A stretch of DNA of 64,000 nucleotides from an uncultured Caryophanales bacterium (GTDB lineage: Bacteria > Bacillota_I > Bacilli_A > RF39 > UBA660), in NCBI GenBank assembly GCA_946544685.1, contig CAMNML010000002.1:1-64000 (forward strand). The letters run 5' to 3'. Position numbers and translations under genes: made by a program. A model generated the notes under the pieces. That model was not told the origin of the DNA, searched no databases, and saw only the letters and a program-made list of their open reading frames with translations. Position 1 is the first letter of the stretch. Each line of letters begins with the position of its first letter. Below, piece by piece: positions 23,028 through 32,135 of the stretch.

Positions 23028-25007
23028 ATGAAAGAAAATATACTAGGAACAGAAAATATAAAAAAACTAATGATAAAATTTAGTATACCCTGCATAATAT
23101 CATTATTAGTAAACTCACTATATAATATAGTAGACCAAATATTTATAGGATGGGGAGTAGGATTCCTAGGAAATGGCGCAACAAACGTAGTATTTCCAAT
23201 AACAATGATATCACTAGCATTCGCACTAATGCTAGGAGATGGAGCAGGAGCATACCTAAGTTTAAAATTAGGAGAAAAGAAAAAAGAAGAAGCAAGTATG
23301 GGAGTAGGTAACGCAATAACACTATCAGTAATAGTATCAGTATTACTATGCACTATCGCTTTAGTATTTATGCCAAAACTACTAAATACATTTGGAGCAA
23401 CAGAAGACTTACTACCATATGCTAAAAACTATGGATATATAATATCCTTAGGAATTCCATTCATGATGATAGGAACAACACTTAATAGTATTATTAGATC
23501 AGATGGAAACCCAGGATACTCAATGAAAACAATGGTAATAGGCGCAATACTAAATACAATATTAGATCCAATATTTATATTCGTATTTAAATGGGGAGTA
23601 AAAGGAGCAGCGCTCGCAACAATACTAAGCCAAATACTAACATTTATATTAAACATAATATACATAAAAAATTTTAAATCAATAAAAATGAACAAAAACT
23701 CATTCAAACTAAAAAAGGAACAAACACTAAAAGTAACATCACTAGGAATAAGTAGCTTTATAACACAAATGAGCTTTGTACTAGTAATAACAATAGAAAA
23801 TAATCTATTAAAAAAATACGGAGAAATATCAAAATTTGGACCAAATATACCAATAACAGTACTTGGAATAGTAATGAAAATAAATCAAATACTAAATAGT
23901 ATTATAATTGGACTAGCTGTAGGAGCACAACCAATACTTGGATACAACTATGGAGCAAGAAAATTTGATAGAGTTAAAGACACTCTAAACCAAACATTAA
24001 AAATAAGCTTAATAATAAGCACAATTGCATTTATCTTATTCCAAACAATACCAGATAAACTAATAATGATATTTGGTAGTGGAGATGCATTATATATGGA
24101 ATTTGCATGTATGTCATTTAGAATATACCTAATGCTAGTAATATTTAACGGTGTACAAATACCATCAGGAATATTCTTCCAAGCAATAGGAAAACCAGTA
24201 AAAAGTATAATACTATCACTATCAAGGCAAGTACTATTTCTAATACCAGCAATGATAATGCTAGGAAAACTATATGGAATAAAAGGAGTATTATACGGAG
24301 GACCAGTAGCAGACGCACTAGCATTCATAATATCAATAATTCTTTTAATCCATGAAACAAAAACACTAGGAAAAATAGAACCAGTAATAGAAAATAGACA
24401 AGATAAAATCAATCTAGGAGAAACTAAAAAACACTTCGTAATAACAATATCAAGAGAATATGGAAGTGGTGGAAGATATATAGGAAAACTAGTAGCAGAA
24501 CAACTTGGGATAAAACTATACGATAAAGAAATAATAACAAAACTATCAGAACAAACTGGCCTTTCAACAGAATACATAAAAACACATGAACAAAAATCAT
24601 CACCATTAGACAACATAAATAATGGATACTACTATAACCTTAATAATAACGATGAACTATTCATAAAAGAATCAGAATTAATAAAGAATTTAGCAAAAGA
24701 ATCATGCGTAATAATAGGTAGATGCGCAGACTATATATTAAAAGACGAAAAAAATATAACAAAAATATTTATATATAATGATATGAAAAGCAAAATCAAA
24801 AGAGCAACTAAATACTATAAACTAGATAAAAATAAAGCAGAAAAAGAAATAAATAAAATAAACAAACTAAGAAGTAACCACTATAAACACTATACAGGAA
24901 AAATATGGAACGATCCCGAAAACTACGATTTATGCATAAATAGTGATACTCTAGGAGTAGAAGAAACTGCTAATTTAATATGCAAAATAATAAATAGTAC
25001 AAAATAA
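23028..25007 (+). CDS. MATE-family efflux transporter fused to a cytidylate-kinase-like domain
   Basis: 659 residues. Residues 1 to about 445 are a 12-helix MATE transporter (MIKFSIPCIISLLVNSLYNIVDQ, then GAGAYLSLKLGEKK and the second-half helices), which exports drugs or metabolites using Na+ or H+ gradients. Residues about 460-659 form a cytidylate-kinase-like domain starting ITISREYGSGGRYIGK, with CVIIGRCADYIL and a C-terminal DLCINSD. The kinase-like half is cytosolic. The frame is continuous with no internal ribosome site, so the fusion looks genuine. The substrate and purpose of the kinase half are unknown. Confidence 0.88.
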   Translation: MKENILGTENIKKLMIKFSIPCIISLLVNSLYNIVDQIFIGWGVGFLGNGATNVVFPITMISLAFALMLGDGAGAYLSLKLGEKKKEEASMGVGNAITLSVIVSVLLCTIALVFMPKLLNTFGATEDLLPYAKNYGYIISLGIPFMMIGTTLNSIIRSDGNPGYSMKTMVIGAILNTILDPIFIFVFKWGVKGAALATILSQILTFILNIIYIKNFKSIKMNKNSFKLKKEQTLKVTSLGISSFITQMSFVLVITIENNLLKKYGEISKFGPNIPITVLGIVMKINQILNSIIIGLAVGAQPILGYNYGARKFDRVKDTLNQTLKISLIISTIAFILFQTIPDKLIMIFGSGDALYMEFACMSFRIYLMLVIFNGVQIPSGIFFQAIGKPVKSIILSLSRQVLFLIPAMIMLGKLYGIKGVLYGGPVADALAFIISIILLIHETKTLGKIEPVIENRQDKINLGETKKHFVITISREYGSGGRYIGKLVAEQLGIKLYDKEIITKLSEQTGLSTEYIKTHEQKSSPLDNINNGYYYNLNNNDELFIKESELIKNLAKESCVIIGRCADYILKDEKNITKIFIYNDMKSKIKRATKYYKLDKNKAEKEINKINKLRSNHYKHYTGKIWNDPENYDLCINSDTLGVEETANLICKIINSTK

Positions 25008-25020
25008 GTACTATTTTTTG
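24994..25020 (+). terminator. Terminator overlapping the MATE-fusion stop
   Basis: AATAGTAC (24994-25001) pairs with GTACTATT (25009-25016), followed by a T run. The TAA at 25005-25007 is in the loop. Confidence 0.8.
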
Positions 25021-25030
25021 ATGAAAAAAG

Positions 25031-25051
25031 TGAGTATTTGTGCTATACTCA
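25031..25051 (+). promoter_or_regulatory. Palindrome over the -10 box of the C39-like gene
   Basis: TGAGTAT (25031-25037) and ATACTCA (25045-25051) form a 7-bp inverted repeat with 7-nt spacing. The likely -10 TATACT (25044-25049) lies in the right arm, a layout expected of a repressor operator. Confidence 0.45.
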
Positions 25052-25072
25052 TGATAAGAGAAGGATGATGTT

Positions 25073-26002
25073 ATGAAAAAAATAATTACAGCACTAAGCA
25101 TAATAGTAATGATACTCTTAATCTATATAATTTATATACAATATAAAGAAACAAACACAATAAAAAATGAAATAAAAGAACTAAATGAAATAATAGGAAA
25201 AAGACAAGATATAAACAAAGAATACATAATATTATTAGAACAAAATAAAGAAAAAAATATAGACGAAGAAATTCAAAATGAAAAAGAAATAATAAATCAA
25301 AATAAACAAAAAATAGAAGAACTACAAAATGATATAAATGAGAAACAAGTAATAAACACGAATATACTAAACGAAATAGAACAAGCTCAAATAAAAATAG
25401 AAAAGAAACTAGAAGAAAGTACAGTAAAAATAGATAGAGAAATAACATACAATCAATTCCCAAACTATCCAACAGGATGTGAAAGTGTTGCGCTTTATAT
25501 TCTGTTAAAATATAATGGAATAGAAACAACTCCAGATGAAATAATAAGTAGATTAAAACTAGGAAGTTTACCATATAATTTGGATGGAACGCTATATGGA
25601 GGAAACCCTGAAATAGAATTTATTGGTGACCCTAGAAATGACTACTCATATGGAGTATTTAATAACCCAATTGCAAAAGTAGCTGAAACATACAAAGAAA
25701 ACGTACAAAATAAACGAGGTATGGAATTAGAAGAACTTTTAGAACTAATAAAAGAAAATAGACCAGTAATGGTATGGGCGACAATCAATAATATGGAATC
25801 AAAAATAAGAACATCATGGATATATAGAGATACTGGAGAAGTAATAAACTGGAAATCGAATGAACACGCACTAGTAATTATTGGATATAACTATAAATAT
25901 ATAATTGTATCAGATCCATATAATGGAAAAATAATGCGATACGAAAAAAATAAATTCAAAAGAAACTATAACTTTTTAGGAAAGAGGGCGGTGTACTATT
26001 AA
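25073..26002 (+). CDS. Membrane-anchored C39-like cysteine peptidase
   Basis: 309 residues. One N-terminal transmembrane segment (about 5-23, signal-anchor) and a long Glu/Lys/Asn-rich coiled coil (about 25-120) precede a C39_2-type papain-like domain. The catalytic Cys is in YPTGCESVALY, the His in NEHALVIIGY and the Asp/Asn in VSDPYNG. The domain would lie outside the cell. Such proteins process or bind surface peptides; the substrate is unknown. AAGGATGATG precedes the ATG. The next small coiled-coil gene overlaps the stop and may be a partner. Confidence 0.8.
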   Translation: MKKIITALSIIVMILLIYIIYIQYKETNTIKNEIKELNEIIGKRQDINKEYIILLEQNKEKNIDEEIQNEKEIINQNKQKIEELQNDINEKQVINTNILNEIEQAQIKIEKKLEESTVKIDREITYNQFPNYPTGCESVALYILLKYNGIETTPDEIISRLKLGSLPYNLDGTLYGGNPEIEFIGDPRNDYSYGVFNNPIAKVAETYKENVQNKRGMELEELLELIKENRPVMVWATINNMESKIRTSWIYRDTGEVINWKSNEHALVIIGYNYKYIIVSDPYNGKIMRYEKNKFKRNYNFLGKRAVYY

Positions 26003-26303
26003 AAGGTTAATAATAATTGTATTAATAGTACTAGTATCAGTACTAGAATATACAATATATGTAAAAAAAGAAAATGAAAACTACAAAAAAAGGCTAGAAG
26101 CAACAATAGAAAATATAGATAAAAAAGAAAGTGAAATACAAATATATAAAGAAAAACTAGAACAAATAAAAGAAACAAAACAAATAAGAGAAGGTCAAGA
26201 AACAAAAATAGAAGAACAAGAACAAATAAAAAATGACATAAATAAAGAAATAGAAAATAATAAAAAAGAACTAAACAATCTAGAAAATGAATTAACAAAT
26301 TAA
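25998..26303 (+). CDS. Small membrane-anchored coiled-coil protein, probable ATT start
   Basis: An open frame of 101 codons encodes KRLIIIVLLIVLVSVLEYTI (a signal-anchor) followed by a charged coiled coil of about 75 residues, the same plan as the N-terminus of the upstream C39-like protein. No ATG, GTG or TTG is available at the 5' end. ATT 25998 lies after GAGGGCGGTG, is followed by Lys-Arg as for a typical MKR start, and overlaps the upstream stop (ATTAA). Initiation at ATT is therefore inferred. Alternatively the start codon has mutated. The stop at 26301-26303 directly precedes the CDF ribosome site. Confidence 0.55.
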   Translation: MKRLIIIVLIVLVSVLEYTIYVKKENENYKKRLEATIENIDKKESEIQIYKEKLEQIKETKQIREGQETKIEEQEQIKNDINKEIENNKKELNNLENELTN

Positions 26304-26315
26304 ATGGAGGACATA

Positions 26316-27203
26316 ATGGATAGATTCAAAAGCGCAAAAAAAGCAAGTACTCTAGGAATAATAGGAAATATATTCTTACTAATAATAAAAGGAATAATCG
26401 GAATAATAACAAAATCACAAGCAATGATTGCAGACTCACTAAATAGTGCAGGTGATATATTCTCATCACTTATGACGTATATCGGAAATAAAATAGCAAG
26501 CCAGCCAAAAGATGAAGACCATAATTTAGGCCATGGCAAAGCAGAATATATATATTCATTATTAATAAGTATAGTTATGATTTTAACATCAGTAATTATA
26601 ATAAAAGATGGAGCGCTTTCACTAATACAAAATAAAAAATATGCATACTCAAACTGGTTAATAATAGTATGTATAATAACAATAATAATAAAATTATCAC
26701 TATACATATACACAAGCAAAATAGGAAAAAAATATAATAACTTACTAATAAAAGCAAACTCAAAAGATCACATAAACGACTGTATTCTAACAACATGTAA
26801 TCTAATATCATGTGTTCTAGCAAAACAAAATATATTCATATTCGATGGAATAGTAGGAATAATAATAGGTTTATGGATACTTGTAACAGGAATAAAAATA
26901 TATAAAGAATCATATGATGTATTAATGGATAAAGCAATCAGTAATGAAACAAAACAAGAAGTATATAAAATAATAAAACAACACAAAGAAATAAAAAGAA
27001 TACAACACTTTAATTCAACACCAATAGGATATATGTATCAAATATCAGTAACAATATATGTAGATGGAAACTTAACAACATTTGAAAGCCATGAAATAGC
27101 AGATAACCTTGAAAAAGAAATAACAAAGAACATTGATGAAATCTATCTAGCAGTAATACACGTAAATCCAATAAAAATAAATGAGTCAAGTAATAATAAA
27201 TAA
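26316..27203 (+). CDS. Cation diffusion facilitator (CDF) family metal transporter
   Basis: 295 residues. The N-terminal six-helix membrane domain contains MIADSLNSAGDIFSS (the conserved HD/DxxHxxxD-like region, here with Asn in place of a His) and DHNLGHGKAEYI. The second metal-site region KDHINDC follows. The C-terminal cytosolic domain (about 210-295) has the usual metallochaperone-like fold. CDF proteins export Zn2+, Mn2+ or Fe2+ in exchange for protons. ATG 26316 is chosen because GGAGG (26306-26310) is 6 nt upstream; ATG 26304 would begin before that site. Confidence 0.9.
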   Translation: MDRFKSAKKASTLGIIGNIFLLIIKGIIGIITKSQAMIADSLNSAGDIFSSLMTYIGNKIASQPKDEDHNLGHGKAEYIYSLLISIVMILTSVIIIKDGALSLIQNKKYAYSNWLIIVCIITIIIKLSLYIYTSKIGKKYNNLLIKANSKDHINDCILTTCNLISCVLAKQNIFIFDGIVGIIIGLWILVTGIKIYKESYDVLMDKAISNETKQEVYKIIKQHKEIKRIQHFNSTPIGYMYQISVTIYVDGNLTTFESHEIADNLEKEITKNIDEIYLAVIHVNPIKINESSNNK

Positions 27204-27534
27204 ACTAAATAATTTAAAAAAATCAAAATTTAGAAGTAGTTTTCATCTTAAGCAAAAAGAAAAAGAATATATAAAACAAAAAGGAATAGAAGAAATAAAA
27301 AATCATGCATATAAAATAATAAATGAAAGACTAAAACCAGAGTATATTGAAAACGATGGTAAACAAACACCTATGAAAAATCATCCAGTATTTATCGCAC
27401 AACACGCAACCGCAACATGTTGTAGAGGGTGCCTAGAAAAATGGCACCATATAAAAAAGAATAAAGAACTAACTGAACATGAAATAGACTACATAGTAAC
27501 ACTTATAATAGAATGGATAAAAGACAATATATAA
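27181..27534 (+). CDS. DUF4186 family protein
   Basis: 117 residues, recognised by the highly conserved centre GKQTPMKNHPVFIAQHATATC followed by CRGCLEKWH (Cys/His residues that may bind metal), and by the flanking FRSSFHLKQKEKEYI and ELTEHEIDYIV. The family has no known biochemical function. It overlaps the CDF gene by 23 nt without a clear ribosome site of its own, which suggests translational coupling and a possible metal-related role (inference). The terminator overlaps its stop. Confidence 0.9.
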   Translation: MSQVIINKLNNLKKSKFRSSFHLKQKEKEYIKQKGIEEIKNHAYKIINERLKPEYIENDGKQTPMKNHPVFIAQHATATCCRGCLEKWHHIKKNKELTEHEIDYIVTLIIEWIKDNI

Positions 27535-27547
27535 TATTGTTTTTTTT
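27525..27547 (+). terminator. Terminator of the CDF-DUF4186 operon
   Basis: CAATAT (27525-27530) and ATATTG (27534-27539) form a short hairpin followed by eight T. Confidence 0.65.
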
Positions 27548-27593
27548 AAAAGAATTTGATATTATATAGCACAAATTAAAAAGGAGATTATCT

Positions 27594-28490
27594 ATGGAAT
27601 ACGAAGAAATAATAAGAAAAATTAAAAATCTTACTTCACCAGACCCTGAATTACAAAAGAACTTTTTAAAAAATATAAACGGATTAACAATAGAATATAA
27701 TTGTAATGAAGGGACATCAAATGAAATATATGAATACAACTATAATTCTAATACAGTAACTATTAACCTTTATGTGATTACTAGCATTGTAAAAAGTCAA
27801 AAAGAAATAAACGATATGATCAATTATGCTTTGTTATGTGGACTATTACAAATGTCATCAACTAATTATAAAAGGCAAATACCTCAGTCATGCGGATTTG
27901 GAAAAATTATAAAAAAAGTGCATACAGAACAATTTGAATACAGTACTTTAACAAAAGCATATACAAAACTTTTAGCATCAGAAATAGAACAAAAACCAAT
28001 AGAAGAAATTCAAGATAATAACACAATAATAATTTCAAAACTACTAGAATTAATAGTTGGAAGAGAAATAATGTTAAAAGCATTCTTTGGTAATGAAGAA
28101 AATATGTTAGAAAAAAGATTAAAAAAAATAGATTCAGAATTACCTGTCAAAGAATTTTTAGAACTTATAACAAGTGTACAGCAAAATAGTTCGGAAGAAA
28201 TACAATATATTAAAGAAATATTAAAAAAATTATTTGAAAAAAAATTAAACCAGATTAAAATAGAACAAGAAGAAAAATTACAACCTGAAAAAAATAAATT
28301 TGAACAAATAATAACACAAACATCAGTGAAATTTGATCAACAAAAATCATATATAACCGATTTCCAAAAAGCATTAGAAATCAGTATAACAATAGAAGAA
28401 CAACAAGCTTATAATAAAAGAATGATAATAGAAATGATAAAAGAATTTGATAAGTGGTTTTCTATAATAAATAATAATAAAAGGAAATAA
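27594..28490 (+). CDS. Unrecognised 298-aa protein
   Basis: ATG 27594 follows AAAGGAGATTATCT. The sequence is soluble, with no signal or membrane segment. The N-terminal third is mixed alpha/beta (INGLTIEYN, TVTINLYVIT), the centre is helical, and residues about 190-270 are strongly charged coiled coil. There are no catalytic motifs I can name. The next gene starts 3 nt after its stop and is also unknown, so the two form a bicistron between terminator and pyk promoter. It looks like an accessory pair. Confidence 0.7.
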   Translation: MEYEEIIRKIKNLTSPDPELQKNFLKNINGLTIEYNCNEGTSNEIYEYNYNSNTVTINLYVITSIVKSQKEINDMINYALLCGLLQMSSTNYKRQIPQSCGFGKIIKKVHTEQFEYSTLTKAYTKLLASEIEQKPIEEIQDNNTIIISKLLELIVGREIMLKAFFGNEENMLEKRLKKIDSELPVKEFLELITSVQQNSSEEIQYIKEILKKLFEKKLNQIKIEQEEKLQPEKNKFEQIITQTSVKFDQQKSYITDFQKALEISITIEEQQAYNKRMIIEMIKEFDKWFSIINNNKRK

Positions 28491-28493
28491 AAT

Positions 28494-29255
28494 ATGGATA
28501 AAATCGATAGGAAAATATTAAGAACAATAATAAATAAAATAGATTCAGAAAATGAAGAACAGCTTACCTATATGTTAAAACTCTCTATAGAATCATTCGT
28601 AAAAAGTTTAATAGTCTTTGGCACATATAGCGATATAACAAAAGATACAATAAAAATATATAAAGAAGTACGACAAATTATAAATGAAGAGACAAGTATA
28701 CATAGATTTATCAAAAAAAATGCATTGCAAATAGAGATACGCTCAGCATTTGAATTCCTAGATGAATTAGACGAATTAAACGAAAAAACTATAAGACACT
28801 ATTATAAATTATTAGATGACATTCTTACATCATGTGATTTAAAAAATGAATTATATGCAAAAAGAATAAATAAAGATTTTGAAACACTAATTGAAACAGA
28901 TATATATAAAGAAAAAGCCGCATGTCTACTAATATCACTGCAAGATTTAAAACAAACACTCGGATTTGAAGAAGAATTTTGGAAATATATAGAAGAAAGA
29001 ATAACTTTTTCAAACTTATACGATAAAATTAATTTTGATATACATAGTATATTAAACAATAATAATGAAGTAATAGACTTTAAAGTCATACTACCATGTA
29101 TTACAAACTATGAATCTAAAGAAAAATGCGTAGAACTATTAAAAAAATCATATCAATTATATTTACAAATCAATAGAAGTAACAAATCAGACGATGACAT
29201 AAATTCGTCAAGTGAAAGAGTAAAAAAATATATATTAAATAGATTTAACCAGTAA
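28494..29255 (+). CDS. Unrecognised 253-aa all-helical protein
   Basis: The start at 28494 is 3 nt after the previous stop, with AAGGAAAT as ribosome site. The composition is helical and charged throughout (KIDSENEEQLTYMLKLSIES, FLDELDELNEKTIRHYYK), with no membrane segment, no Cys cluster and no nucleotide-binding motif. The family is not recognised. Tight coupling to the preceding gene suggests a two-component function. Confidence 0.7.
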   Translation: MDKIDRKILRTIINKIDSENEEQLTYMLKLSIESFVKSLIVFGTYSDITKDTIKIYKEVRQIINEETSIHRFIKKNALQIEIRSAFEFLDELDELNEKTIRHYYKLLDDILTSCDLKNELYAKRINKDFETLIETDIYKEKAACLLISLQDLKQTLGFEEEFWKYIEERITFSNLYDKINFDIHSILNNNNEVIDFKVILPCITNYESKEKCVELLKKSYQLYLQINRSNKSDDDINSSSERVKKYILNRFNQ

Positions 29256-29261
29256 AAATCC

Positions 29262-29290
29262 TTGCCTTTATAAAGAAAATAGTGTATAGT
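29262..29290 (+). promoter_or_regulatory. Pyruvate kinase promoter
   Basis: TTGCCT (29262-29267), 17 nt, TATAGT (29285-29290). Confidence 0.65.
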
Positions 29291-29317
29291 GTTTTCTTGG
29301 GTAAGGGAGTGAATAAA

Positions 29318-30724
29318 GTGAAAAAGACAAAAATAGTATGCAGTATGGGACCTGCAAGTATAAATGTAGATACATTAACACAAATGGTTGAAGTAGGAGC
29401 AAACGTAATTAGAATAAATTGCTCACATGCAGATAATGAAAATAGATTTAAAACATTAGAAGTAGCTAATGAGGTAAGAAAAATAACTGGTAAAGACATC
29501 GCAATAATGTACGATACAAAAGGACCAGAATTTAGAAATGACAAACTAGTAAACGATAAAATAGAACTAGTAGAAGGAAAAACAATAAAAATTGTAAAAG
29601 AACACATTTTAGGAACAGAAGAACAGTTCTCAGTAAATCATCCAGAAGCATTAGATAGTATAAATGTAGGAAATACTATACTACTAGAAAATGGACTAAT
29701 GAGTATAGAAATAATAGAAAAACAAGAAAACTATTTAGTAGGAAAAATAGTAAACGGTGGAATACTTGGAAACAAAAAAAGTCTATCAGTTCCAGGAGTA
29801 AACTTAAGTATTCCATTTATGTCAGAAGTTGATAAACAAGATATAGAATTCGCATGCGATAACGATGGAGACTTCCTAGCAGCATCATTCGTAACATGTA
29901 AAAAAGATATTCTAGAAATAAAAGAAATACTAAATAGAAAAAAATCTAACATGAAAATAATCGCTAAAATAGAATCAGAAGAAGGAATAAAAAATATAGA
30001 CGAAATTCTAGAAGAAGCAGATGGAGTAATGGTAGCGCGTGGTGACCTTGGAACAGAATGTCCAATGGAAAAAATACCATTCTATCAAAAACAATTAATA
30101 AATGCTGCTAGAGCTCACGCAAAAAATGTAATAGTCGCAACAGAAATGCTAGAATCAATGAAAAATAGTAGTAGACCTACACGTGCAGAAATTACAGACG
30201 TAACACAAGCAGTATTAGATGGAACAGACGCAGTAATGCTATCAGGAGAAACTGCTGTAGGAGCATTTCCAGTAGAAACAGTAAGAACAATGGCAGGTAT
30301 TTGTGAAGAAGCAGAAAAACATAGTAAAATAAATAGAGATTATAACTTCGGAAGAAAAAATAATATCTCAGAAATGATAGCTTATAGTACTGTAGAAGCA
30401 GCAGATAGTATAGACGCAAAACTAATAATCGCATCAACTCTATCAGGGTATACTGCTAGAAAAGTATCAAATATGAAACCAAACTGTACAATATTAGCTA
30501 CTACTCCAAATGAAAAAATATCAAGATCATTACAACTATGTTATGGCGTTGAAACAACAGTAGTGCCAGTACTTAAAACAACAGATGAAATAGTAGAAGA
30601 AACAATTAAAAAAGCAACAAACCTATATAACTTAAAAGAAAATGACAAAGTAATAATAACTGGAGGATTCAGTAAAAGAGGACAAAACTCAAATACAAAC
30701 TTAATGCAAATAGAAATAATATAA
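29318..30724 (+). CDS. pyk: Pyruvate kinase
   Basis: 468 residues. It converts phosphoenolpyruvate and ADP to pyruvate and ATP, the last glycolytic step, feeding PFOR. Visible motifs are KTKIVCSMGPAS at the N-terminus, RINCSHAD, MYDTKGPEFR, IIAKIESEEGIKNIDEI (the active-site signature with Lys and Glu), GVMVARGDLGTE, ATEMLESM and the C-terminal effector domain with SGYTARKVS. The PEP-utiliser tail found in Bacillus is absent. The start is GTG 29318, with AAGGGA 9 nt upstream; the longer reading from 29282 overlaps the promoter. Confidence 0.96.
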   Translation: MKKTKIVCSMGPASINVDTLTQMVEVGANVIRINCSHADNENRFKTLEVANEVRKITGKDIAIMYDTKGPEFRNDKLVNDKIELVEGKTIKIVKEHILGTEEQFSVNHPEALDSINVGNTILLENGLMSIEIIEKQENYLVGKIVNGGILGNKKSLSVPGVNLSIPFMSEVDKQDIEFACDNDGDFLAASFVTCKKDILEIKEILNRKKSNMKIIAKIESEEGIKNIDEILEEADGVMVARGDLGTECPMEKIPFYQKQLINAARAHAKNVIVATEMLESMKNSSRPTRAEITDVTQAVLDGTDAVMLSGETAVGAFPVETVRTMAGICEEAEKHSKINRDYNFGRKNNISEMIAYSTVEAADSIDAKLIIASTLSGYTARKVSNMKPNCTILATTPNEKISRSLQLCYGVETTVVPVLKTTDEIVEETIKKATNLYNLKENDKVIITGGFSKRGQNSNTNLMQIEII

Positions 30725-30755
30725 AACAAGGCTATACCAATAACCTTGTTTTTTT
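30725..30755 (+). terminator. Pyruvate kinase terminator
   Basis: AACAAGG (30725-30731) pairs with CCTTGTT (30744-30750), followed by six T. Confidence 0.8.
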
Positions 30756-30763
30756 GATATAAT
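30755..30763 (+). promoter_or_regulatory. Extended -10 of the transglutaminase-like gene
   Basis: TG-A-TATAAT (30755-30763) directly follows the pyk terminator, with AGGTGG at 30770-30775. Confidence 0.55.
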
Positions 30764-30780
30764 CATAATAGGTGGTAATG

Positions 30781-31860
30781 ATGGGTATCAAGATAAACAA
30801 AATCAATACAAAAGCAAGTTATACATATAAAGAATTAAAAAACTGTTCAATTGAAGAAGTACAAAACAATTGTACAGAAATTATTTTTGATAAAGATGAT
30901 ATTATTGATGAAGAACTACTACATAGAGTTTTAATAAATTCAGAAATATCAAGAATAATATGTCAAAACTATGAACAAGCATTAATAATAAAAAAGATTA
31001 AAGATAGAGACAAATCTATAGGTGAATTAGATGCTATACTAGAAGATGATTATGAGATGAAAGATAGAGCATACATAGATATATCATCTTTTGAAAAATC
31101 AGGTATTAAATTGTGGATTCCAATAAGTTATGCAATGTGGAATGTGAATTCTGAAAACAAAATAAATATAATTATAAATTTGAGTAAGAATGGATATTAT
31201 TATTTCGCTATAAACAAAGATGAACTAAAAGAAATTCATAGAATATGTCAAATGATTGCTAACTTTCCGGAAAAACTAACGGACATAGAAAAAATTATTA
31301 TAGTTTGCAATTATATTGAAAGATATTGTCAATTTATTGAGGGTGCACAAAGTCATTTGGATAAAGAAATATATCAATTGGATGATAAAATAGTTCTTGA
31401 ACAAATTAAAAACGATGCATTACACAACCCAGTTACTGCGTTAATTAGGAATTTTGGCGCATGTAAAACATTTGCTAGAACAATAACATTATTGCTTAAT
31501 AATCAGTATATAAAAATCAATGCGCATATTTTAAGCGGCCAAAGTCATGAGTGGAATTCGGTAGAATTAAATGGTACTTCATATCAACTAGATGTAACAA
31601 GGTGTATTACTAGAAGTGAAAATAGAGACGAAAATAATTTAAAAACTCTTAAATTTGACATGACTTATATTTTATTCGGTACAGATTTCGGTGATGAAGT
31701 AGAACACGAAAAAAATAGCAATAATTATCCAAAAGAACTTTCAAAAGAAAGTATTAATCAAGATTACTTACATGCAGCATTTGAACATTTAGAAGCGACT
31801 GGACTAATAAAATTTGATTATTCTGATGAAAAAATACCATACCAACAACATAAAATTTAA
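30781..31860 (+). CDS. Transglutaminase-like (papain-fold) protein
   Basis: 359 residues. The C-terminal half holds a transglutaminase-like triad: Cys in NFGACKTFARTI, His in QSHEWNSVEL and Asp in YQLDVTRC. A helical region with FPEKLTDIEKIIIVCNYIE precedes it, typical of the fold. The N-terminal 110 residues are unique. No signal peptide is seen, so it is probably cytosolic. Members may be proteases or simple structural relatives; the substrate is unknown. ATG 30781 (5 nt after AGGTGG) is preferred to GTG 30772 or ATG 30778. Confidence 0.7.
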   Translation: MGIKINKINTKASYTYKELKNCSIEEVQNNCTEIIFDKDDIIDEELLHRVLINSEISRIICQNYEQALIIKKIKDRDKSIGELDAILEDDYEMKDRAYIDISSFEKSGIKLWIPISYAMWNVNSENKINIIINLSKNGYYYFAINKDELKEIHRICQMIANFPEKLTDIEKIIIVCNYIERYCQFIEGAQSHLDKEIYQLDDKIVLEQIKNDALHNPVTALIRNFGACKTFARTITLLLNNQYIKINAHILSGQSHEWNSVELNGTSYQLDVTRCITRSENRDENNLKTLKFDMTYILFGTDFGDEVEHEKNSNNYPKELSKESINQDYLHAAFEHLEATGLIKFDYSDEKIPYQQHKI

Positions 31861-31867
31861 AAAATAG

Positions 31868-31896
31868 TTTACAAATAAAAAAAAATAATATATAAT
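31868..31896 (+). promoter_or_regulatory. pheST promoter
   Basis: TTTACA (31868-31873), 17 nt, TATAAT (31891-31896). The leader starts near 31903. Confidence 0.75.
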
Positions 31897-31902
31897 AAAA
31901 AC

Positions 31903-32119
31903 ATCAAAAGCAAAGACCTAGAAGTAGTAGTAATCTAAGTTATTGGTAGAGAACTGATGGTTGGTGAAAATCAGTAATAACATTTTATGAATTCATCTAG
32001 CAAGCTTTATAATGAAAAGTTATAACGTATATCTGCGTTAAAGATTAAGAGAGCATAGTAAATCTATGAATTAAGGTGGTACCGCGAATAATCGTCCTTA
32101 AATTCATGGATTTTTTTTT
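31903..32119 (+). promoter_or_regulatory. T-box riboswitch, tRNA-Phe responsive
   Basis: The T-box core AAGGTGGTACCGCG (32073-32086) is exact. Stem I base CTAGA (31919-31923) pairs with TCTAG. The specifier loop reads GAA-TTC-ATC with the Phe codon TTC at 31992-31994. Stem III is CATAG/CTATG (32054-32068). The terminator arm AAATCTATGAATTAAGG pairs with CCTTAAATTCATGGATTT and is followed by T. Uncharged tRNA-Phe should stabilise the antiterminator and turn on pheST. The codon matches the downstream genes. Confidence 0.93.
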
Positions 32120-32135
32120 GAAAGGAATGAGTTAT

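Noticed and set aside
32076..32135. Open frame extending pheS upstream into the T-box.
   Set aside because: It translates the antiterminator/terminator; the ribosome site and family start support 32136.
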